From AWTP1-13 sp050248715 (lineage in GTDB: Bacteria; Pseudomonadota; Alphaproteobacteria; Rhizobiales; Hyphomicrobiaceae), in assembly GCA_050248715.1 (NCBI GenBank), contig JBFWRV010000008.1, forward strand, positions 1 to 64,000: a stretch of 64,000 nucleotides of DNA, in the 5' to 3' direction. How positions within the stretch are numbered: the first letter of the stretch is position 1; the number at the start of each line of letters is the position of its first letter. Shown one piece after another: positions 58,395-64,000 of the stretch. Position numbers and translations under genes: made by a program. The notes under the pieces were generated by a model. It did no database searches, was not told the origin of the DNA, and saw only the letters and a list, made by a program, of their open reading frames with translations.

Positions 58395-59171
58395 TCAGTG
58401 ATTGAGTATTTGCGAGAGGAACAGCTTGGTGCGATCCGACTTCGGATTGGCGAAGAACTCCTTGGGCGTGCCTTGCTCGACGATCTCGCCCTTGTCCATG
58501 AAGATGACTCGGTCGGCGACCGAGCGCGCAAAACCCATCTCGTGGGTGACGCACAGCATCGTCATGCCCGAGCGTGCGAGCTCGATCATGACGTCGAGCA
58601 CCTCCTTGATCATCTCGGGATCGAGCGCCGAAGTCGGCTCGTCGAACAACATGATGCGCGGGTTCATGCAAAGCGCGCGGGCAATGGCGACGCGCTGCTG
58701 CTGCCCGCCGGAAAGCTGGCCCGGATATTTGTTGGCTTGCTCGGGTATCTTCACCCGCGTCAGATACTGCATGGCCGTGCGCTCGGCTTCGGCGCGCGGC
58801 GTTTTTTTCACCCAGACCGGCGCCAGGCAGAGATTGTCCAGCACGGTCAGGTGTGGGAACAGGTTGAAGCTCTGGAACACCATGCCGACTTCCGACCGAA
58901 TCTTGTCGATCTGGCGGATGTCGTTCGTGAGCTCGATGCCATCGACGATGAGCTTTCCCTTCTGGTGTTCCTCCAACCGGTTGATGCAGCGGATCAGGGT
59001 GGACTTGCCAGAGCCGGAAGGGCCGCAGATGACGATCTTCTCGCCCTGGTCGACGTTCAGATCGATATTCCGCAGTACGTGGAACTCGCCGTACCACTTG
59101 TTGAGGCCGATCATCTGAATGGCCGGCCGCGCGTTCACCGAAGCGGCTTCTGCGGCACTGCTTTGCGCCAT
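58395..59171 (-). CDS. aapP: General L-amino acid ABC transporter ATP-binding protein AapP
   Basis: 258 aa ATPase. Walker A is GPSGSGKST (about 52-60), the signature is LSGGQQQRVAIARAL (about 152-166), Walker B is IMLFDEPTSALDPE (about 172-185) and the H-loop is VTHEMGF. The ATG at 59171 has GGAGG five bases upstream, set within a sequence that can pair with an upstream complement. In the usual order this gene is last (J-Q-M-P); here it comes first, 147 nt ahead of aapJ. Confidence 0.93.
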   Translation of the reverse strand: MAQSSAAEAASVNARPAIQMIGLNKWYGEFHVLRNIDLNVDQGEKIVICGPSGSGKSTLIRCINRLEEHQKGKLIVDGIELTNDIRQIDKIRSEVGMVFQSFNLFPHLTVLDNLCLAPVWVKKTPRAEAERTAMQYLTRVKIPEQANKYPGQLSGGQQQRVAIARALCMNPRIMLFDEPTSALDPEMIKEVLDVMIELARSGMTMLCVTHEMGFARSVADRVIFMDKGEIVEQGTPKEFFANPKSDRTKLFLSQILNH

Positions 59172-59494
59172 GCGGCCTCCGGGGCGGGAGCACGGGAGCT
59201 GGACGGACAGCCCGCCCGGTCCCAATCTGACGGGTCGAGATGATTATGCCGGAGGCCATCTCCATGCGCAACGCAAAGGGGGTGTGCGAACTGCCTTTGC
59301 GGCGGGCATCCGCTCGCCGGACGGCCGCATTGACTTCGCGCATGCAGCATGAGAACCGTCTTCGCCGGGCAACTGACCGTTTCCGCATAGGCGGAGCAGG
59401 GGGTCCTGTTTTCTGTATATCCGCGTAGCCGTTCGGATAGTGTCGGAGCGGCACTACACGATATCGACCGCCCGACCTCATCCGCTTGCCGCGC
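59172..59494. other. Divergent region between aapP and the acyltransferase gene
   Basis: 323 nt without a gene. Its left part is the aapP leader with a Shine-Dalgarno pairing element (see 59174-59257). A CCGC-ATAG-GCGG hairpin and a TGTATATCC stretch lie nearer the acyltransferase gene, with no clear promoter. Confidence 0.45.
59174..59257 (-). promoter_or_regulatory. Possible Shine-Dalgarno-masking pair in the aapP leader
   Basis: In the aapP transcript GGCCTCCGG (59257-59249) is exactly complementary to CCGGAGGCC (59182-59174), which contains the aapP ribosome site GGAGG. The arms are 66 nt apart. Nine GC-rich pairs could hide the site. Confidence 0.42.
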
Positions 59495-60568
59495 ATGCTC
59501 GATCTTTATCGATTTATCCTGTCGGTTTTCGTCGTGCAGGGTCACCTGCTTGCCGCCGGCGTGCCCGCGCTGGCATGGCAGGCCGTCTTTTCGTTCTATG
59601 TCCTGAGCGGATTCCTGATGACCCTGGTGCTGAACCAGGTCTATGGCTTCGGCACCGCAGGTTTCGCGCGCTTCTTCGCCAGCCGCATCCTGCGACTTTT
59701 TCCGGCCTACTATGCCGTCGTTCTCGTCACGATCCTGTACGTCCTGCAAGTGTCGTCGGCCGACCAGCTCAACGCCGCACTGAGCCTGCCCCAGACCGTC
59801 GGCGAATGGCTCGCCAATTTCCTTATCTTGGGGCTAGTGGGCATCGACGAGGTCCAAGTTGCCGCGCACCGGTTGGTGCCGACGGCCTGGTCGGTGGCCA
59901 TCGAACTCTTCTGCTACGCGCTGCTGGCCGTCCATTTTGCGCGCAACGCCCGCCGCCTGCTGGTGCTGCTCGGCATCGGCGTCGCGGTTGCCGCCACCCA
60001 CTTCCTGCGCCAGCTTTGGGCTCCGGTCGCTGACTACGGGTTCTTCAACCACTACACCGTGCTGCAGGCCGGGTTGATACCGTTCGCAGTCGGCGGTCTC
60101 GCCTATTTCGCCAGAAATTCGCACTGGTTCGAACCGAGTCACGGCCGGATTGCGGTGCTCGGGCTGTTGCTGGCCTTGAACGGAGGCTTTGCCGTTCTGT
60201 GGGAGTTCTATCGCTATGTGGGCGGCCTCTACCTGGCCGTGGCCCTCAACCTGGCGCTCATCCCAATGCTCTTTCGCTTCGACGAAGTTCGCGGCAAGCA
60301 GAGTTGGCAGCTGACCCTAGGGGGTATCGCCTACCCGCTGTTCATCGTGCACTGGTTCATCGGCACAGTGGTGCTCCACGTGTGGAGCTCACTGACCCCG
60401 AAGGGGGCCGCGCATTTCCTGGTGTCGCTGGCGGCATCCCTCGCCGTTTCGCTTGTGCTCTACCTCGGTGTCGACCGCAATGTTGAGAAGGTGCGGTTGC
60501 GCTTGAAGCGCCGCCCCGTCGCCGTTGCGGATGCGGCATGGGCAAGCCAGGCTGTGAAGCCTGGCTGA
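59495..60568 (+). CDS. Acyltransferase-3 (OafA/YrhL-like) membrane protein
   Basis: 357 aa inner-membrane protein with about ten spans. The N-terminal signature LDLYRFILSVFVVQGHLLAA (His about 18) and SFYVLSGFLMTLVL, then FFASRILRLFPAYYAVVLV (about 57-75), identify the family, which moves acetyl or other acyl groups to cell-surface sugars or lipids. The target here is unknown. The ATG at 59495 is preferred over a TTG at 59486; neither has a good ribosome site. It is divergent from aapP and convergent with the dehydrogenase gene. Confidence 0.82.
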   Translation: MLDLYRFILSVFVVQGHLLAAGVPALAWQAVFSFYVLSGFLMTLVLNQVYGFGTAGFARFFASRILRLFPAYYAVVLVTILYVLQVSSADQLNAALSLPQTVGEWLANFLILGLVGIDEVQVAAHRLVPTAWSVAIELFCYALLAVHFARNARRLLVLLGIGVAVAATHFLRQLWAPVADYGFFNHYTVLQAGLIPFAVGGLAYFARNSHWFEPSHGRIAVLGLLLALNGGFAVLWEFYRYVGGLYLAVALNLALIPMLFRFDEVRGKQSWQLTLGGIAYPLFIVHWFIGTVVLHVWSSLTPKGAAHFLVSLAASLAVSLVLYLGVDRNVEKVRLRLKRRPVAVADAAWASQAVKPG

Positions 60569-60645
60569 CCCAGCGTGATTCAGATTGCCAGATCCGTTCG
60601 TCGCTTTCCGCAAGCGGCGTCGAAAGACGCGATGGGGACACTAGA

Positions 60646-61740
60646 CTAGCCTCGGCTTACGAGTTGGACGACGGCGTCGGCGAGCTCGCGGCACGTGGCC
60701 CTGCCACCCATGTCCGCGGTGCGGATATCGGTATCCGCGAACAACCGCTCGATGGCGGCCACGACCGCCGCGGCCGCCTCCTTGTGCCCGAGGTGCTCGA
60801 GCATCATGGCGCCGGACCAGATCTGTCCGATCGGGTTGGCGATACCCTTGCCCGCTATATCGGGGGCGCTGCCATGCACCGGCTCGAACATGGAGGGATA
60901 GGCATGCTCGGGGTTGATGTTGCCGCCGGGTGCAATCGCGATAGTGCCGGTGGTGGCAGGGCCCAGATCGGAGAGGATGTCGCCGAACAGGTTCGAGCCG
61001 ACGATAACGTCGAACCAGTGCGGGTTGCGGACAAGGTGCGCCGTCAGGATGTCGATGTGGAACTGACTGGTCTTGACCTGGGGATACTCCTTCGCGACGG
61101 CCGCAAAGCGCTCGTCCCAGTAGGGCATGGATATGGAGATGCCGTTCGACTTGGTGGCGGAAACGACCTCGCGGCGCTTGCGTGTCATGGCGAGATCGAA
61201 GGCATAGCGCATCACCCTGTCGCAGCCCTTCCTGGTGAACGTCGCCACCTGGATGGCCTGCTCCAGGTCGGTGCCCTCGAAGGAGCGCCCGCCCACCGAG
61301 GAGTACTCGCCCTCGTTGTTCTCGCGCACGATGAAGTAGTCGATGTCGCCGGGTTTGCGATCGGCAAGCGGCGACTTGATGCCGTGGAAAAGCCGGACAG
61401 GGCGGAGGTTCACGTACTGCTGGAAGCCGCGGCGGATCGGGATCAGGAGGCCCCACAGGGAAACATGGTCGGGGACGCCGGGCCAGCCTACGGCGCCCAG
61501 ATAGATGGCATCGTGCTTGGCGATCCGTTCCAGGCCGTCCGATGGCATCATGGCTCCGGTCTTGGCGAATCGCTGGCAGGACCAGTCGTAGTGATCCCAC
61601 GCATAGTCGATGCCGAAGCGCCCGCCGACCGCCTCCAGGACGCGGATACCTTCGGGCACCACCTCGTTGCCGATGCCGTCGCCCGGGATGACCGCGATCT
61701 TTAGCTTGTTGGTAGCTTTTGCTCCGGCAGGCGCGGCCAT
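60646..61740 (-). CDS. Tartrate/D-malate dehydrogenase (isocitrate/isopropylmalate dehydrogenase family)
   Basis: 364 aa NAD-dependent beta-decarboxylating dehydrogenase. VIPGDGIGNEVVPEGI (about 17), FIVRENNEGEYSSVGGR (about 138-154) and VGSNLFGDILSDLG (about 235-248, metal-binding Asp pair) identify the family. The GVPDHVSLWGLLIPIRRGF loop is typical of tartrate dehydrogenase/decarboxylase and D-malate dehydrogenase (TtuC, DmlA) rather than LeuB. GAGGAAA lies 6 nt before the ATG at 61740. It is divergent from the alpha/beta hydrolase gene. Confidence 0.85.
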   Translation of the reverse strand: MAAPAGAKATNKLKIAVIPGDGIGNEVVPEGIRVLEAVGGRFGIDYAWDHYDWSCQRFAKTGAMMPSDGLERIAKHDAIYLGAVGWPGVPDHVSLWGLLIPIRRGFQQYVNLRPVRLFHGIKSPLADRKPGDIDYFIVRENNEGEYSSVGGRSFEGTDLEQAIQVATFTRKGCDRVMRYAFDLAMTRKRREVVSATKSNGISISMPYWDERFAAVAKEYPQVKTSQFHIDILTAHLVRNPHWFDVIVGSNLFGDILSDLGPATTGTIAIAPGGNINPEHAYPSMFEPVHGSAPDIAGKGIANPIGQIWSGAMMLEHLGHKEAAAAVVAAIERLFADTDIRTADMGGRATCRELADAVVQLVSRG

Positions 61741-61930
61741 GGCGTTTCCTCGTGTGTGCGTTGTTGCGCGGTTCCCCCTCATTGTCTAAGCCGATCGGGC
61801 AGGGCAGGAGAAGGCAAATTCCAGCCATGCAGACGGAAGGGCTGACGCAGTCGCCGGTTCGTGCAAGGGTGCCGCCGCGGATCAAACCTTCCCGCCTTGT
61901 CCCCCCACCAGGCTCAATTCCACGTCGCTC

Positions 61931-62824
61931 ATGCAAAAGCCGAGCTTGCCGACTAAAGGTCGCCTTGTAGCATCGGGCGCACAGCCGGCCACCGCCGCTG
62001 TCGAAGCGCTCAACAGCAGCGCGCGGAAGGTGAGGACGCCCTGCGGGGACGGCTCCATGGTCTGGCGCGTTTGGGGAAAAGGCGAGCCGCTTGTGCTGTT
62101 CCACGGAGGCTCGGGCTCCTGGACGCACTGGATCAAGACGATCCCGGAGCTCTCCAGGCACTACGAGCTGTGGGTTGCCGATATCCCCGGCCTCGGCGAC
62201 TCGGCTATGCCGCCACAGCCTTGGGTGCCCGCAAGCATCGCCCAGGTCGTAGTCGCGGGACTGGACGAGCTATTCCCGAAAAGTGCCAAGCTGCGGCTCG
62301 CCGGCTTCTCCTTCGGCGGCCAGATTGCCGGCCTCTCCTCGGCCATTCTCCGGGAGCGCGTGCGCGAGTTGGTGCTGATCGGGGTCGCAGCGCTCGGCCT
62401 GCGCGCCGATCCACGCGAGCCCTTCAAGAAGCGGCGAACGGGCATGAGCGGGGAGGAGGTCGCCGCCGTCTACCGGCAGAACCTCGAGGTTCTGATGTTC
62501 GCCGATCCCGCCAACATCGATGCGCTGGCCATCCACCTGCAGGGCGAAAACGTGAAGCGCGCCCGCTTCCGCAGCCGCCCGTTTGCAACCACCGACGCCC
62601 TGGCCCGGGCGCTCGCGAACGTGACGGCGACGGTCAAGACCATCTGGGGCACCCGCGACATCACGGCGTTGTCCTCGCTCGATCAGCGGCTCGCAATCCT
62701 GCGCCGCCATCACCCCGAACTCGATGTTCGCCTCATCGAGGGCGCCGGGCACTGGGTGATGTACGAGGCTGCCGATGAATTCAATGCCGCCTTCCTCGAC
62801 CTGTTGCAGGGCAAGCCGCGGTAG
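61931..62824 (+). CDS. Alpha/beta hydrolase
   Basis: 297 aa cytoplasmic hydrolase. LVLFHGGSGSWTHWIKTIPE carries the oxyanion HGGSG (about 58-62), the nucleophile elbow is GFSFGG (Ser about 126), WGTRDI holds the acid, and AGHWVMYEA the His. The first 40 residues look flexible, so a start closer to the fold cannot be excluded. The reaction is unknown. It is flanked by a tartrate-type dehydrogenase and substrate-binding proteins, which suggests a catabolic locus (inference). It is convergent with the next gene. Confidence 0.78.
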   Translation: MQKPSLPTKGRLVASGAQPATAAVEALNSSARKVRTPCGDGSMVWRVWGKGEPLVLFHGGSGSWTHWIKTIPELSRHYELWVADIPGLGDSAMPPQPWVPASIAQVVVAGLDELFPKSAKLRLAGFSFGGQIAGLSSAILRERVRELVLIGVAALGLRADPREPFKKRRTGMSGEEVAAVYRQNLEVLMFADPANIDALAIHLQGENVKRARFRSRPFATTDALARALANVTATVKTIWGTRDITALSSLDQRLAILRRHHPELDVRLIEGAGHWVMYEAADEFNAAFLDLLQGKPR

Positions 62825-62848
62825 CGGCTCGATGCGGGTTACAGCTGC

Positions 62849-63727
62849 CTAGCGGGCTTCGAGCGTGAGGACCGCGTCCTCGTACTTGCCCGCGCCCATC
62901 CCTCCAGCCTCGAACAGCTCGTGCTTGGCGATCCAGGCGAAGGACTGCTCGTAGACCTCCGTGGTATAGGGCTCGAAGACGATGCGCTCCCCCGGCCCCC
63001 ACGCACGCGTGTCCATGCGCATGTGGAACCGCTCAGGGAACTCGTTTCTATAGTAGTGCGTGTACAGCTCCGGCCGCAGGTCGATATCGCGCTGGGCATG
63101 CCGCAGGGCCCGGAAGAACTTGCGGATGTTCTCGGGCTCGGGATCGTCGTTGATCATGGCGGAGATCATGAAGGTATTGTCGATGATCTTGCGGAAGCCC
63201 AGTTGCTCGGCGAAGTAGTAGGGGCCGCTGAAGAGGGTGGCAGCTGGCGACTTGCCGTCGAGAAAGGCCTCCATCCGGTTGAACAGCATGCCCTCGTCGA
63301 ACGACAGCTTGATCTCGCTCACCGGCATGTATTGCTCGAGCGCCTGGATGGTGGCGTAGTGGCTCCCCGATTGGTAGCCGACAGAGATCGGCACGCCGGC
63401 GAGGTCTGCGGGCGAGCGCACGCTTGAATCCCAGGGCACGAAGACCGCCGACGGCGCGACGGAATAGGCGTCGGCATAAAGCTTCGTGTGGCCTCTGGAG
63501 GCAGCCACGTTCACGGTCCAGTGGCAGGCGCAGGTGACGTTGGAGGAGCGCCCCTTCTCGATCGACTGGAAGGCGCCTGACTTGCCCGTGGTCGCATGAT
63601 GCGCCCCGCCGGTGGTGCGGATGAGCTCCCGGAATTCGTAGTCCAGGCCCTCGGCGCGAAAGTAGCCTTTTTCCTCGGCGACCCATTCCTGCAGGCGGAA
63701 ATGCGGTTCGATGACGAACCTGGGCAT
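62849..63727 (-). CDS. NMT1/THI5-like substrate-binding protein without signal peptide
   Basis: 292 aa of the periplasmic-binding fold, NMT1/TauA-like: VAEEKGYFRAEGLDYEFREL near the N-terminus, HHATTGKSGAFQSIEKG, then SPADLAGVPISVGYQSGSHY and LGFRKIIDNTFMISAM. The start MPRFVIEPHFRLQEW at 63727 has GGGAGAAA upstream and directly enters the fold. No signal peptide is present, so the product may be cytoplasmic or an enzyme-like relative of THI5 rather than a transporter component. A longer frame upstream is low-complexity and belongs to another reading of the next gene. Confidence 0.72.
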   Translation of the reverse strand: MPRFVIEPHFRLQEWVAEEKGYFRAEGLDYEFRELIRTTGGAHHATTGKSGAFQSIEKGRSSNVTCACHWTVNVAASRGHTKLYADAYSVAPSAVFVPWDSSVRSPADLAGVPISVGYQSGSHYATIQALEQYMPVSEIKLSFDEGMLFNRMEAFLDGKSPAATLFSGPYYFAEQLGFRKIIDNTFMISAMINDDPEPENIRKFFRALRHAQRDIDLRPELYTHYYRNEFPERFHMRMDTRAWGPGERIVFEPYTTEVYEQSFAWIAKHELFEAGGMGAGKYEDAVLTLEAR

Positions 63728-63746
63728 GGCCGTTTCTCCCGATACG

Positions 63747-64000
63747 CTATTTGATGGCTTGGGCCGCCTTGGCGACGAAGCGCCCGTCCCACGTCTTGGA
63801 GAGATCGATGGTGGCGGATGCGATCTCCTTGTCGAACTGCTTGAGGAAATCGAGCGAGCGCTTTTGGCTGTCGGCGCTGACGATGCCGTCACGCGAATAG
63901 ACCTGCTGATTGGCCTGCACTGCCGCGGTGTAGAGCGCCTTGTCGCCCAGCCAGTACTCCTGCGGAACGGCGTCGGTGATCTGCTCGGGCGTCGCCTTCT
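63747..64000 (-). CDS. ABC transporter substrate-binding protein, C-terminal part (cut by window edge)
   Basis: The last 83 codons of a gene entering from the right edge. The frame reads KATPEQITDAVPQEYWLGDK, continues through YSRDGIVSADSQKRSLDFLK and ends KAAQAIK then TAG at 63747. The pattern of an amphipathic C-terminal helix with YSxDGxV resembles NMT1/SsuA-type binding proteins. It stops 19 nt before the start of the preceding binding-protein-like gene, so the two are likely cotranscribed. Confidence 0.68.
   Translation of the reverse strand, partial: KATPEQITDAVPQEYWLGDKALYTAAVQANQQVYSRDGIVSADSQKRSLDFLKQFDKEIASATIDLSKTWDGRFVAKAAQAIK

Noticed and set aside
1..64000. tRNA, rRNA, CRISPR arrays, insertion sequences, integrases or prophage genes
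   Set aside because: I looked for clover-leaf T-loop motifs, direct-repeat arrays and transposase motifs and saw none that held up.

Overview
The window looks like chromosomal DNA of a GC-rich alphaproteobacterium, most likely Hyphomicrobiales (Rhizobiales) or a close relative. The signs are the hisS-hisZ-hisG cluster, an aapJQMP-type amino acid transporter, secA next to a parvulin and argJ, a DUF1476 (F1-ATPase zeta-like) gene, a TauE/TIGR02186 pair, and an alphaproteobacterial-type HisRS motif 2. No tRNA, rRNA, CRISPR array, IS element or prophage was recognised, and gene density is high on both strands.

Layout. 0.2-2.2 kb: an FAD-dependent amine oxidoreductase and a pyridoxal kinase. 2.2-9.2 kb (minus): a yajC-secD-secF operon continuing into a Mth938/NDUFAF3-like gene, a PuuD-like membrane protein, an NDUFAF6-like squalene/phytoene-synthase-family gene and a secreted SGNH hydrolase. 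9.3-16 kb: DUF815 ATPase, YraN, glutathione synthetase, NADPH-FMN reductase, YifB/ComM and two convergent DMT exporters. 16-23.4 kb: a MoaD/ThiS-like carrier, the Lhr-like helicase and PdeM of the ligase-associated repair set, then hisG, hisZ and hisS. 23.4-25 kb: two tandem PagL-like lipid A deacylases and a small DUF4177-like protein.

25.4-36.5 kb holds the most unusual content. A two-gene tail-to-tail module, a PAS-like protein convergent with a GNAT-like acyltransferase, occurs twice (25457-27025 and 34888-36540) in opposite orientations. Both copies overlap by exactly 78 nt at their 3' ends, in the same antiparallel codon register, and the junction has the same length. An XRE regulator with a palindromic candidate operator sits beside copy 1. 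Between the copies are YjbQ, a PodJ-like Sel1-repeat membrane protein, TauE, TIGR02186 and a Tat-exported metallo-beta-lactamase-fold hydrolase.

36.8-45.5 kb: an oversized secA (1178 aa with a large insert), a parvulin, argJ, a small HExxH protein, a Cys-rich/PRC-barrel secreted protein and the zeta-like subunit. 45.7-51.5 kb (plus): an operon of a PhaC-like DUF3141 protein, a small CxxC protein, a phosphotransacylase, acetate kinase and FabI, linking acyl-CoA/acyl-phosphate metabolism with fatty acid synthesis. 51.5-54.4 kb (minus): an exported redoxin and a DsbD/ScsB-like thiol reductase. 54.5-59.2 kb (minus): the general L-amino acid ABC transporter in the order aapP-J-Q-M. The right end holds an acyltransferase-3 protein, a tartrate/D-malate dehydrogenase, an alpha/beta hydrolase and two NMT1-like substrate-binding genes, the last cut by the window edge.

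Limits: everything comes from reading the sequence. No homology search, folding program or codon-usage model was run, so family names rest on recognised motifs, start codons on Shine-Dalgarno inspection and paralog alignment, and RNA structures on base pairing found by eye.
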